This document shows positions 1 through 11,800 of a stretch of DNA of 64,000 nt, in pieces; position 1 is the stretch's first letter; each line of letters starts with the position of its first letter. The translations under genes were made by a program, and so were the position numbers. The stretch is taken from positions 43,758,433 to 43,822,432 of the forward strand of contig CM055092.1 in NCBI GenBank assembly GCA_029204225.1, given 5' to 3'. This DNA comes from Diphasiastrum complanatum. Taxonomy: Eukaryota > Streptophyta > Lycopodiopsida > Lycopodiales > Lycopodiaceae. The notes under the pieces are model-generated. The model did no database searches. It was not told the origin of the DNA and worked only from the letters and a program-made list of their open reading frames with translations.

Positions 1-324
1 GTTCGTGCTCTGGAAGGGGATGCTGCAGATCTAAACTACGGAACGAGACCTGGTCACAGTTCAAAGTACGACTCACCTTTTGGTAGTGTAGACTATGACA
101 GTACACAGTATAATTCTGATCTTAAAAAGTTCAAGAAAATGGCACTCGCTGGAAGTCAAGAATATGGCAGTGAATACAGCGGTGCAACAAGTGAATATGG
201 GGTGAACCTCTCTGCTTCGAGTAGTGAATATCAAAGCAGCAAAGAGATAGAAAGGAAGTCAATGGCTGTCAATAAAACAGGGGAATCGGGATCTGGTGAA
301 AAAAAATCCTTTTTGAAGGATTAG
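1..324 (+). CDS. C-terminal exon of a PERK-type receptor-like kinase (partial)
   Basis: The frame is open from base 1 to a TAG at 322-324. It begins with VRALEGD, the end of the kinase domain in proline-rich extensin-like receptor kinases, followed by a Ser/Gly/Tyr-rich tail containing PGHSS, FGS.DYDS, YN.DLKKFKKMAL and SQEYGSEYSG.TSEYG. This tail is characteristic of plant PERKs, plasma-membrane kinases thought to sense the cell wall. Only the last 107 residues are in the window; the extracellular Pro-rich part, the membrane segment and the kinase core lie to the left. The tail ends in a lysine-rich stretch (GEKKSFLKD). No frameshift or stop is seen, so this is probably the end of a working gene. 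The member cannot be named from the tail alone. Confidence 0.88.
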   Translation, partial: VRALEGDAADLNYGTRPGHSSKYDSPFGSVDYDSTQYNSDLKKFKKMALAGSQEYGSEYSGATSEYGVNLSASSSEYQSSKEIERKSMAVNKTGESGSGEKKSFLKD

Positions 325-722
325 CAGTCACCTAAATCCATGCATGTTCCTTGCATTGTCATTGGTACTGGAATCATGCAGCTTTATACCATGGTGGCTG
401 CATCAATGCAAGTCATTTTTTGATCGTACCAAATCAAAACTCCTAATTTTCAAGAGCGTGCAATACACCAAATGTTAATCAAAGCAGGCCAATTTTACAC
501 AATCAATTATATTTGGGGTAGGTACTCGCGTTTAAGCAAGTTTTGATACATATCATTAAAAACTTGACATTTTGGAGCTAAAATAAATTCATTTATTCTT
601 TAGGAGTGAAAAGCTGAGTGTCAAATAATCTGACTTTCAACTTGTGCTGAGTGAATACAACCTTAGGTTGCTAATTTTCGCGTGCTGTTAAAATCTATGA
701 TATTCTGATATTTATTGGTTGC

Positions 723-726
<4 letters not shown>

Positions 727-765
<39 letters not shown>

Positions 766-780
766 GCACACACACACACA
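727..780. repeat. Compound (CT)n(CA)n microsatellite
   Basis: About 13 CT units run directly into about 14 CA units with a single G interruption. It lies about 400 bp downstream of the PERK stop codon. Confidence 0.97.
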
Positions 781-1137
781 GGAATTTGTATGGAGTGCTT
801 TGAGATGACATTGATAGCACATACTGTTGTGAAAGGACTAACAAAGTTATCTCTATAATTCCTCACATCAGACCGACAGACAGAAAAGGCATATGGCATG
901 TCAAGAAAATACTCGTTTTACAATAGAGACTATGGGAAAACGTAAGTTTGGTGTAATTGCCATATCTACTAGTGAGGAAGAAGGTCAGGGGCCAACAAGG
1001 AGGACATGAAAAATGAATGACTGATGGACTTATTAGCATTCTTTCACATTCAATAAGCCAGTATGATTTTGTTTGCATATAACACTTTTATTGATGGGAT
1101 GTCTCGCAGGAAAACCTGTTGAAAAGGCTTGCTCACT

Positions 1138-1160
1138 CCCCCCCCCCCCCCCCCCCCCCC
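1138..1160. repeat. Poly-C tract of 23 bases
   Basis: Uninterrupted run of C. Such tracts are unstable and often mis-sized in assemblies. On the minus strand it is a G23 run. Confidence 0.97.
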
Positions 1161-2949
1161 TTCTGCACAATGAGTGTACTTTGGTATTTATGTTTGTTTG
1201 GAGTGAAAAATCATCGCAAAGCTGCTCCCCAAGGTTGTCCTACACTCCATTGAAAGGAAGAAATCCATTGATCCTGCTCTCCTAGCATGGGTGGAAGTTC
1301 TGGGCCATGTGCCCACACGTGGATGGCATCCATGCAGGCCTCCGCTGTGAGCAACAATGCCTGACAAATTTGCAAAAATGATCAACTTTGTCTTAAAGAA
1401 CCATTTTTTATATGGTTTTTGTCATTTAATATTTACGTCTCGCATTTGTATGTTCCAATGTTATTGAGTATCTTGCTTAGTGGACTCCATCCAAATTTGA
1501 CTATATGTATAAAGAGCCAGCTATTTCTAAGAAGTTAATTTCAGAATACATGTTCATGATTGGGAGGAGAAAGCAAAGCAATTTATTTTTTGGATGGATT
1601 GACTTCCAAAACTTCAAAAGGCACTCCATAAAAAATCAACAATGTTAATATTTGATGTTGTGGCAAATCACTATACTACACCACATGTTGAATGACAATT
1701 AGTTGAAGGCATAGTTGTCATGGGAAGGCTTTGGTCTCATTGTTGCTTGCATGAATGTTGACATGTACTTGTTGACCCTTTTTTTACCTTTTGCATTTAT
1801 TAAATTAGGGTACCAATCGGTTCCTGATTATGTGCTTCTACTCTAGTCACCATTCACTCAATCTTTCATCAGCACCAAAGGCTATCCTTGGAGATGGGAG
1901 AAAACATGCTATAGTGATTCCCCTATTGCCTCCCAACAATTTTGCAGCTATAGATCCCTTAGTGGAAAATGTTGGTGATGAAAGCAACCTCAGGCAGTGC
2001 TTGTTGTGCTGAGAATCCCCTTGTTTTGCTATGCATCTTAGTTGGTAAGGCAATATCAAGATCCTTGTGGCATCTTCTATGTCCATTACTTTTGGTTTCT
2101 CACAGACTTGGAGCAACTTTGGTTGCATGATTAGGTGAGACAACGAGATAGTTGCTATGGGGAAATCTATTTAGACTTCTAAGCAGCAGAAAGAAGCCTG
2201 TTGACATTCGCTTCCGATGCTCAAAAAATTATATAGCCTTTGTTTGAAGGATCTCGAAGCAGGTCGCCCCTTTGTCTGTGTTGAGTTCATAGCCAAGTTG
2301 TCCAGATTCCAAGGAGAACAACAGTTTCCGCGTGGGCACATGTTTGATTCTACTTGAATTGCAAATCAGAAACAAAACGTTTGGCTTGATTTGCAAGCAA
2401 ATTGCAAGCCCTTTTCTGTGTGTGTCCTACAGCCCAAGAGCATGCCCTCTGGAACAACTACATATAGATCAGAGTCAAATCGTCGGGAGCTTGAAGTTTG
2501 TAGATTGTTTGTCAGCACTTCTAGATTAAGAGCTACTATATGCAGTTCTTTTAGCAGAAGATAGTTATGGATATATGAAAAAACAGAGGAAAAGAATAGA
2601 TAGCATGTTAGTTTTGTGGGTGCTTCTAGCTGATTAAACAACAGTAAGGGTAGGGCCAGGTATTGCAAAAAAAATGCCTCATACAGGACTAAGAGAGACT
2701 TTTTGGTGTTGAAATTTGGTAAATATCAGTCTTGCTAACTCGTGATTGGAGCAGTTTGTGGTTTAAAGTCTAGAGGGCATGTTTTCAAATTTTGTTGATG
2801 CTTCTAGCTGGTAACTTGTTGTGCACTATGGAAGCTTGGTTGGTGGATTGTTTGTGAAGGTGTTAAGTAGCGGCAAAGCAAATTTCCTTGACAAATTACT
2901 CCTTACGGGTGACAAGGAGATACTCGAGAATAGTTGCAAGACAATGTAA

Positions 2950-4080
2950 ATGTGTTGCAGGCTGCTTCTGTCATTGAGTCATTTTGGCCATATTGGAAAA
3001 TTTAAATGGTGTAGTGAACAATCTTCTACCGGAGGGACCTTTGAAGTAGATTTCATGGCTTTAGACATCTCTCGAGTTCGTCTTTTCAACAAAAAACAAC
3101 CTACCTCATCTGGTTTTCCATGCCTCTCATCACTTCTTTGGGCAGTCGACTTCATTGGGTTTGTGAATGCAACCTCTCAAGTGTTCAATGTGGTCACTAC
3201 CTCCTCAATGACATTCAGGATATGGGTGTCCCTTTGGTTAAACATTTTCACCACTTCATTTGTTACCAAGGCTCTCTAGGAGGACGTTGTTTTGGAGACT
3301 TTCCCTCCTACATAGGAGTTTATGGAACTTTCTAATTTTAATCACACCATTATGGATGTCTTTAGTTGTCTTCTAGGCATTGATCCTTTGGATGGTTCGG
3401 AGACAAGATTGGCCCATAAGCAAACTATGTTACCCATTTTTTGTGGGGGTGTTGGTTTTTCTTTTTATTATAACTTTTACACTCCTTGGGGTGATGGGTT
3501 GTTGTTGCTCCAACTTTTATCTTCTCGGTTCTTTTGTGATTATTGTCATCTTTTGATGGATTCCATTACATATTTGGAGAATGATTCTTTGCTATTTTGG
3601 CATCACCTCATAGCTATGTGGGAGCTTCTTCCCACCTTTGTCAAAGCATGTCTTTTTCCTTTCGAGCAACTTCTTAATTACAACTCAAATCATTTGCAGG
3701 AGACTCTCTTGGAGCATGTGAAAGCTCACCCTTTCCAACATGCTCTCAAGGCACCTTCAGATATGTATCAAGTTCGTATCCTGTCCTACCTGGGACCAAG
3801 TTATGAGGCTTGGTTGTCAACTCGGCTCGTCATTCCATCTTCTTTATTGTCCTTGGCCACCTTCAACTTCACACTTCATCTTCGCTTGGGGCTACCTCAT
3901 CCTTTGGTCTTGAATCTCTCAAGGTGTGTTTGTAGTCAGCCTATTGATGGTCTCACCATCCATCTCCTTTGGTGTCCTTATGGCAGTGAGTGAACAACAA
4001 CTCACGATGATATTAGATATGCAACAACCTCTATAGCGTGAGGTGGAGGGTCATGTCCTCAAAGAGCAGTCTCATGCCTA
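2950..4080 (+). pseudogene. Decayed non-LTR retrotransposon (LINE) reverse transcriptase C-terminal region
   Basis: The end of this region carries the C-terminal cysteine/histidine motif of LINE ORF2 proteins: C.C....DGL..HLLWCPYGSE, then TTHDDIRYATTSIA and, after a frame change near 4033, REVEGHVLKEQSH. This matches the common LINE tail pattern HLLRC...ER..THDAIRD.FASI..... Upstream, a weak match to the RT region (LSSVQCGHYLL, DIQDMGVPL) lies around 3180-3240 in another frame. A 223-codon open frame (3322-3993) survives between them, but the whole needs several frame changes. I infer a 5'-truncated dead copy. The upstream limit is uncertain. Confidence 0.6.
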
Positions 4081-4086
4081 ACTCTT

Positions 4087-4787
4087 TTTTATCCATTGGA
4101 GAACAAAATGCATGTTAGCCATGATGTCATCTTTGATGAATATAAGATGTACAAAGATGAGGATATTGAGAAGTTAGACACATCAAGTGGCAAAGATGAT
4201 ACAATGAGAATGCCTCTTGACGATGGACCATTTGTTGACATTCTTGATTATAGACAGATGGATGCACTTCATGATGCCATCACTCAACCTCAGGAGGTAG
4301 GTTGGAGAGGTAGGGATGAACCATTTGGTGCTAAGAGGATAGAAGTTGTAGGTGACAAACACAAGGAGAAGGATGTACCATGGGATACATTTTCACCAGG
4401 AAGCCGATCACTTGACGGAAAGCTTTCTAAGTGATTTGAGAGATTGATGGAGAGTCACGACATGGATAACTTTTCTAAATCATCCATTCAAGGAGAGCTA
4501 AGAAGATCAACAAGAGAGAGGACACAACCTGATAGGTATGAAGCAAATTATGCTCTCTTATCTAGCATCATTCAAAGCAAAGAACCTTCGACTTATGATG
4601 AAGCGAAGGATGATGACATTTGGGTCAAGGCCATGGAAGAAGATATGAAGTCAATTGCTAATAAGCATGTCACATGAGACTTGGTGGAACCACCAGTTGG
4701 TAAGAAACCCATCGATTGCAGATGGGTATACAAGACAAAGTACCATGCAGATGGAAGTATAGCAAAGCACAAGTCAAGATTATTCAC
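4087..4787 (+). pseudogene. Truncated copia fragment, same family as element F
   Basis: The translated pieces match the linker between integrase and reverse transcriptase of element F on the minus strand near 43.7-44.4 kb: SHDVIFDE.KMY.DED, the block GWRGRD.PFGA.RIE, VPWDTFSPGSR, then MESHD, SIIQSKEPSTY, and DLVEPPVGKKPI.C.WV. A stop after CDS-like KLSK (near 4434) and another after HVT (4675-4677) interrupt it, and the copy ends abruptly at about 4787, before the RT core. It directly follows the dead LINE. It is a fragment without LTRs and cannot be active. Confidence 0.85.
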
Positions 4788-5320
4788 CTAACATGAACCA
4801 AAAAAGAATCATATGCACATAAATGCCTCTTCAAATCATTCCTACAAGATCAGGTTGAATCATCATGCAATAATCAATCCAAAGTATCTCACAAATCAAG
4901 CAAAAATCGAACACAATCTTGACTAGAATTGCATTCCTTGATGAGCACTTATCAAAGTCTTTGGGCTGACCCCATAATTGAATTTCTAAGATCTCAATAA
5001 GTCTAAGAATGACCTATTACAGTACCAAAGATAAGAATCTAGCTTTGAAAACTATTCCTTGTGATAGACTCCACAAATCGAGTAGCATCAATATGATGCA
5101 AGTGCAAAATACTTGCTATTTTGATTCAGTCGATAAGAGATGACCATAACTCGGATTTTGAAGCTAAAAAGCCTGTAAATAAAAAAAACATTAGATCCCT
5201 CTTCACTCAAATTGATCAAGAATTGAAGGTACTATTTAGATTATGTCTAGATAGCAATCAATGCTTGAATTGCATCAAAATCTATGATTCTAGCATGAAG
5301 TGAAGCTCATTTCTTGGAAT
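4788..5320 (-). mobile_element. Leader-like internal sequence of an old minus-strand LTR element
   Basis: No coding signal. It lies on the internal side of the primer-binding site at 5321-5333, so it is read here as the 5' leader of the element whose LTR is 5334-5940. It is cut off by the copia fragment at 4787. Confidence 0.45.
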
Positions 5321-5333
5321 GGCTCTGATACCA
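5321..5333 (-). promoter_or_regulatory. Primer-binding site (initiator Met-tRNA type) of a minus-strand copia LTR
   Basis: The minus strand reads TGGTATCAGAGCC, the usual plant copia primer-binding site complementary to initiator tRNA-Met. The LTR begins at the next base (5334). Confidence 0.85.
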
Positions 5334-5940
5334 TGATAAAAATGCAACAAAATAATCCCATTTGATCCTAGAAATGATGGAGAAAGCACCTATATCTAGA
5401 AGCTAGATTACTAATCAATGCATTGATTCCTAGCTTATCTTGGCTTGAACTCCATGAATTAGCTCCAAAACTCTTCACACGTGTGAAAGTACGGCGACTA
5501 CTGCTGCCTGTGTACTATACCTGCAACTCCAAACTCATTCAATCATCACATAAAATCATATGCCAATAGCATTCATCAATCAAATCATAGACTCAAACTA
5601 GTCAAGAAGGAAAATCTCGATTTGCTCATAATTGGATGGAAATCCCATCACATATTTATACATGTAGAGCTCGAATCTGAGCATATTAGGGCTTCTATGT
5701 ATTCATCATAACCTAACCCTAACATCTAACCTAAAGATTCACTTGATCCACCCTATTTTGGGTCAATGCCTTGAGATCCAAAAAACAATGAAAAAAATGC
5801 TATTTTTAGCTCCTACTTTCTCTCTACCCTATCTATGCACTCTTTGGACATATCCCAAAGGTACCATTCCAAAGCTAGGTTAATGATTTTACTTAGAATA
5901 AGGTATCCTATGCTTTTGGCACGTGTGACATCCCACAACA
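5334..5940 (-). mobile_element. Lone 5' LTR of an old copia element (607 bp)
   Basis: The segment starts TG and ends CA on the plus strand and abuts a perfect primer-binding site on its left side, so on the minus strand it is a 5' LTR. It contains two CACGTG-type cores (near 5480 and 5920). No matching second LTR is seen, so the rest of the element was lost. Its right end abuts the copia relic at 5941. Confidence 0.65.
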
Positions 5941-6498
5941 TGGCCTCAAAGTCATTTACAAGTGGTAATTGTGCAAACTAGCTTGTGTAAATTTAACAAG
6001 TGGGTGTTTTGAATAAAGTACAACAATAATGGATCTATCAACAAATTCAAAGCAAAACTATGTGTAAAAGGATATGCACAAATTCAAGGCCTTGACTATG
6101 AAGACAATTTTGTACCCATGGCCAAGATGGTCACAATAAGAGTCATTATTTCCATTGCATGCTACTTCAACTAGAGGATGTTCCAACTTGATGTATCAAT
6201 GGCTACCTTGAGGAGGAGATCTGTATGGAGCAACCCAAAGGTTTCATCAAAGAAGGTGAAGAATCCAAAATGATGTCTCTTGTTCAAAAGCTTATATGGG
6301 CTTAAACAAGCCCCAAGATCTTGGTATGCAAGGAAGATCTACTTATTGTCAAATGTGATAATATCTTGGCACAAGCTCTTTAAAAGAATCCAGTATTCCC
6401 AAAACCATTGCTCAAGAATGCTTTTGTCTAGTCTAGATCTAATCTTGGCTTGATTTCAAGACATATGTTAAAATAAATAGATATCTTTTGAGGAGGAG
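5941..6498 (+). pseudogene. Relic of copia RT and 3' end (host element H)
   Basis: Recognisable RT pieces are KWVF.IKYNNNGSINKFKA, KGYAQIQGLDYEDNF, AKMVTIRVIISIA, then SLYGLKQAPRSWYA. A deletion then leads straight to the RNase H tail region, ending with RSNLG.ISRHMLK-like residues. Stops and frameshifts are frequent. A purine-rich tract (AGGAGGAG) ends at 6498 and a TGTG LTR start follows. Confidence 0.8.
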
Positions 6499-7000
6499 TG
6501 TGAAAAATGTAAAAGATATCCATCTAGGATCTTGATTCTTTTCCACTTTGACACTTAGTTTTTTGGATGGTGAGAGTGGGAGAGTAGCTTAAACACTTAG
6601 AATTTATTCTACATTCTCTCTCTACTCAAGAGCAACAAGATTTTATACTTAGGTATTTTCATCAAGTGTCCTCTCAATGTGTATGATGGTTTTTGGATGA
6701 TAAAATGTATGCTTGTGTGTGCTCTTGTCTTCAGATTGTCAAGTTAGATTGTTTGTATCAATCATGAGATAGATTCATGTGCAATCACACACACCTTAGA
6801 AGATCACGGGTGATAGAAGTACAACAAGTCATTGGCATTGGCATCGATGGGGAGGCATCTACCATCATGGGCATGGATAAGCTATCTATAGCTTTCATGC
6901 ATTTGGTTGTCTTTATAGGAATCTAGGCTTGGCATAGGTATTGGAACTTGGTTAGTTCAGATTCTCAAGAGGTGAGATTAGGGAGAAGCCTAAATGAAGT
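6499..7000 (+). mobile_element. 3' LTR of relic H, interrupted by element A
   Basis: It starts TGTGAAAAATG directly after a polypurine tract at the end of the copia relic. Element A is inserted after base 7000, and the LTR presumably resumes at 13437. I could not identify its terminal CA. Confidence 0.6.
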
Positions 7001-7655
7001 TGTGAAAATTGTCAACATTTCCTAGCTAGTTTGAGGCCTAAATTGGCTAAAATTGTAAATAGTTTTGGTTCTGGAGTTTCGCACGTGTGAACCAGGCCAC
7101 AATGTTTTTATTTACTGTATTTTTTCAGTATGATGAAGTGTCAAACTTCATACCCTTCAAAATGAGACCATTTTGATGTATTTTGGTCATATAAGCCATT
7201 TTTAGCTATTTTTCCTATATAGGGAATATCTAGGGTCAAGTACCTTCTAGAGAGAGGAGAGAGAGTCATCTTCCTCATCCATAAATAGTAGGGAAGTCGT
7301 GGAGAACAGGTTGGAGAAACCTTTTGTATGCTTCATTGAGATCAATAGATCATTGTCATTGTTTCTTCCTCCATTGAGAGCATTGTTGTGTGTATTGTCT
7401 TCAAGCTATTGTGTATGATCTTAGGTGCTTTCCAAAAGTGGTAGGCTGATGTATTATGGACTGTATAATGCTATTTTGGGCCGCACTTGATGTTTATGGA
7501 AGTTTTCATTTGTGGTAAATGCTTTTTGATCAAGTTCTTTGCATTCTAGGTAGCATAGAATGTGTTGCCAATTCCTAGCTTATGTAGTTTGGAGTGCAAG
7601 CATTCAAGCCAATGATCTTGGAGTTTAGATCCACTTAGGATCTGTATTTTTCACA
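7001..7655 (+). repeat. 5' LTR of element A
   Basis: TG...CA-bounded, 655 bp. It contains a G-box CACGTG at 7082-7087, TATA-like sequences at 7216-7222 (TATATAG) and 7281-7288 (ATAAATAG), and an AG-rich stretch between them. These are plausible U3/R signals; the transcription start was not determined. Confidence 0.95.
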
Positions 7656-7667
7656 TGGTATCAGAGC
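7656..7667 (+). promoter_or_regulatory. Primer-binding site of element A
   Basis: TGGTATCAGAGC begins at the first base after the LTR, complementary to the 3' end of initiator tRNA-Met as is usual for plant copia. Confidence 0.93.
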
Positions 7668-8827
7668 TGGTTGGCTTCTATTTACAGTAAGTATTCCATT
7701 TTTGGTGATATTTGGATGTTTGATCAAGTTCTAGCATGATTTTGCATTGCTTTGTTGATCAAATCTTACTAACCTTTGTTTTGTGAGTTGAACTTGTGGA
7801 TCAAAAGCATATTTCAGGTCTATTGAAGATCAGAGGCTGAAAAGAAACTATTTTGGATCAGATCATAACACCTAATCATTTGTGATTGTGAGGCTTGTGC
7901 ATATTCAATACTAACAATGTTCTTTTCAATCCTATTGTTGACAATCTCCATTCTTGGATGAACACTCTCCTTAAGTGGATGAAACTTCTCCTTAAGTGGA
8001 TGACAAATGCTCTTTTGAGTGAGTTGTAATTCTCCTAAAGGCTGAGCAAAGCTCCCATTTGGATGAAAGATCCCCTTTTTTGGGTGAACATATTGTAAGC
8101 TCCATTGTGAAGAGCATATTGTAAAGATTGTCATCAATTTTGGCATAAATTTTGGTGTACTTTGTTGAGCATGTAAGTAACTCTCCTTATGTAATTTGAT
8201 TGGAGCATTTGCTGGAAGGTGTTAACCATTATGCAAGTGTGTTTTCAGGTTCTTAACAGGTTGAGGAACATTCTCATGTGAAGTGATCTTAGATCTACAT
8301 CTAAACACCAAGATTTGACAAGATAGTGAAGCTAGTCTTGTGATTCACTAAGTGTGCTCATTCATTCACCTCTAAATCTTGTATTTATCACTTGCTGGAG
8401 TTTATAAACTTTTAGAAGTGTGGTTTACATGTGGTTTTACAGGTTGAATCAATATCTTAGTGTGTTGATCATATGTTGATCAAGTTTGTTCATTACTAGG
8501 TAATCTTGGCATCCTAGTTTTGGGTATTTTCTAAGAATGCAAGTAACTCTTCACACCATAACTTGATTTGGTCACTTGCTGGAAAGTTTGAGAGCTTAAG
8601 CAAGAGTGTGTTCAGGTTGGTTTGATTTTGTAATCCATTCTTAGTGTGTGCAAAGTGTTGCATGTGTTTCAATCTTTCTTTCTATGCTTGGAAACCATCT
8701 AGGTTCAAGATAGAAGTGTTTTAGGGTCCTAAATCTTCATAGATCTCTTTATCTATCATTTGTTGAGAGAAAAGTGAGTGCTAAGTGCTTTAGGACAGAA
8801 CCTAAAAGTTGAAGAAACATTAGAATC
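7668..8827 (+). other. Untranslated leader of element A with diverged internal repeats
   Basis: About 1.16 kb between the primer-binding site and the gag ATG. Three diverged units near 8168-8280, 8358-8465 and 8538-8647 share the order (A)CTTGCTGGA, GTGT or GTGG, CAGGTT, and two of them end CTTAGTGTG. A shorter CTTAAGTGGATGA motif repeats at about 7970-8002. No long plus-strand frame is present. Confidence 0.7.
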
Positions 8828-11800
8828 ATGGCTTCCAATGGTGGGATCATGCTAGAGTCTAGTGAAAGGTTGAGTTCATCAAACTACTCTACTTGGAAAG
8901 TGAGGATGGAGTCCTTACTTGAGTTGAATGAACTCATGGACATAGTTGCAGAAATTGAAGAGAGACCTCTCACACTTCAAGAGCAACAAAGGTTTGATAA
9001 GAAGGCCAAAAGGGCTCTTCATATCATTAAAATGAATGTTACAAATGAACTTCTCAAGGAAGTTGGAAAGTGTCAAAGTGCAAGTGAGGCATGGAATGCC
9101 TTAAAGAAGCTCTTTGAATCAAAGTCCACATCTAGGGTATTGACCCTAAGGAGACAAATATTTTCTAGTAGGCAAAGAGAGGGTGAAAGTGCTCATGCAT
9201 TTATCTTGAGAGTTAAGTCCCTAAGTGATGATTTAGCATGCATTGATGAGAACATAAAAGATGGTGAAATAGTCCAAGTTATGTTGAATGGTTTGCTAAA
9301 TGAACATGCTAACCTTGTGCAAAGTTTTGCCATTCAAAGAGTCTTGCCAAGTGTGGTTGACTTGCAAGAAATCTTATTGGCTGAAGAACATAGGTTGCAA
9401 TCAAAGCTTGATGGTGCATCCTTGCAAGGTGGAGGTGAAGAGGCTTTCTTCACAAAAGGCAAATTCAAGGGCAAAGGTAAAGGCAAAGGGAAATGGTCCA
9501 AAGGTGGTAACTTTGATCATGATGATCACTCTTCCTCTTCCTCTTCTACTAAGAACAATAAGTCAAAGTTCAAGTGCTTTTATTGTGGGATAAAAGGTCA
9601 TTTTGCAAATGAATGTTATAAGAAGAAAAGAGAGCAAGGAGAGAGGCAAGGAAATCTTACAATAGATGAGGAAGAACATAACACATGTGAATCACTTGTT
9701 ATGACTTCAAGTTTGTTAGCCAACATAGATGATAATGATCCTTGGTGGATTGATAGTGGAGCCTCATCTCACATGACAAGACATAAGGAATACTTTACAT
9801 CCTTATTGTCTTATGAGGGAGAAGGTAACATCATCTACACTGCAAATGATGGTCAATGTGACATCAAAGGCATAGGCACTATTCCTATTTCCCTTTCAAC
9901 AAATAGGAAAGCAAATCTTGAAAATGTTTTGTACATTCCTTCAATCACTAAGAATTTGCTTAGTGTAAGTCAAATGATTGACAAAGGACTTGATGTGGAG
10001 TTCATTGGAGATGCATGTTTGATAAGTAAATGTGGATCCTTGATTGCTCAAGGTAGGAGGCATGGTAAACTTTTCAAGCTTGATGCATGTGTGATCTCTA
10101 ATCATGAAGGATGTATGGCTAGGGAGCAATTGACAAACCAAGAAGTTTGGCACAAGAGGTTGGGCCATCCCAACTTCAAATCTTTGGAGGTAATGGCAAA
10201 GAAAGAGCTTGTTCTTGGTCTCCCTAAAAGTCTTGTTGCAAACAATAGTGTTTGTGAACATTGTGCCTTGTCCAAATCTCATAGACTTGCTTATTCTAGA
10301 TCTACTTCTAGATCTAAAGAAGTTTTTCAACTTGTGCATTCTGATATTCATTCTTCTAGTACAACTAGCAATGGTGGGGCAAAGATGTATGCAACTTTCA
10401 TTGATGACTTTAGTAGGTATACTTGGATCTATCTTCTTAAAAGTAAGGATGAAGTGTTTGCTGCATTTGTCAAGTTCAAGAATGAAATGGAAAACCAATT
10501 CAATACAAAGATCAAATGCTTAAGATCTGATAATGGAGGGGAATACACCTCAAATAGGTTCAAAGACTTTTGTATAGCACATGGGATTAAGAGGGAGATG
10601 TCTAGTCCTAGGACTCCACAACAGAATGGAGTGGCCGAGAGGAAGAATAGAACCCTTTGTGAATGTGCCAAGGCAATGAGACTACATGCTAATCTTGCTA
10701 AGTCTTTTTGGGGGGAAGCTTTAGCATGTGCTAACTATCTATGTAATAGATGGACAAGTGCTTCCTTGGATGGTAAAACTCCTCATGAGGTTCTTTATGG
10801 TAGAAGGCCGAGTGTCAAGCATTGTAGGATCTTTGGATGTACATGTTTTGTCAATATCACACTTGATGATAGAACTAAAGAAGATCTTTCATCAAAGAAG
10901 GGTGTGTTTGTTGGCTATAGTGAAGTAAGCAAGGCTTACAAAGTGTACATTCCTTCTACAAAGAAAGTTGTCATAAGTAGGGATGTCATCTTTCATGAAG
11001 AGAATGTTTCCAATGTTGTTGATGTTGATGTTGATGTGCCTACTAATCATCATGATGTGCAAGATGTCTTGGATGAAGATGGAGATGCCACTCCAAAGCA
11101 AACTTCAAGGAAGACTCAAAGGCAAAGGGCTAAGCCATCAAGGCTAACCTATGATGAAAAAGGAAAGCAAGTGGTGGACAACTCTAACTTTGCTTTTCTT
11201 ACCTCTTTTGATGAACCAACTTGTGTAGGTGAAGCAATTCAAAAGAAGGAATGGATCCAAGCCATGGATCATGAGCATCAAGCACTCATCAAAAGCAACA
11301 CATGGAGGTTGGTAAAGCTTCCAAAGGACAAGAAGGCAATTGGTTGTAAGTGGATCTTCAAGATCAAGACAAATCAAGATGGATCAATCAACAAGTACAA
11401 GGCAAGGTTGGTGGCAAAGGGGTATGCTCAAGAATATGGTATTGACTATGATGAGACCTTTGCACCCGTGGCAAAGATGGTAACTATTCGAATCCTAATC
11501 TCTCTTGCAACTCTTTATGATTGGGATATGTGGCAAATGGATGTTACTAATGCCTTCTTGAATGGTGATCTTGAAGAAGATATTTACATGGAGCAACCCG
11601 AGGGCTATGTTTCACATGATGAGCCTAATCATGTGTGCTATCTCCAAAAGAGTTTGTATGGGCTAAAGCAAGAACCAAGGAGTTGGTATGCTAAGCTCAA
11701 TTCCTTCTTACTTTCTCAAAACTTTGTTATGAGTGAGTATGATCATTCTCTCTACTTTAGATTGAATGAAAATGATATCACTTTACTTTTGATCTATGTT

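Larger units (their letters stand above)
325..2949. other. PERK 3' flank and intergenic DNA
   Basis: The PERK 3' UTR should lie in the first few hundred bases. Beyond it I see a CT/CA microsatellite, a poly-C tract and AT-rich DNA without a convincing gene. Short open frames here have no recognisable motif. From about 1800 the sequence may already be the eroded 5' part of the LINE that is recognisable from 2950. Confidence 0.5.

Noticed and set aside
3322-3993. A 223-codon open frame as a separate protein gene
   Set aside because: It ends in the LINE Cys/His tail and is continuous with LINE text beyond its stop, so it is part of a dead element.
9941-10498. A 185-codon minus-strand frame in element A
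   Set aside because: It is antisense to the intact pol frame and has no motif of its own.
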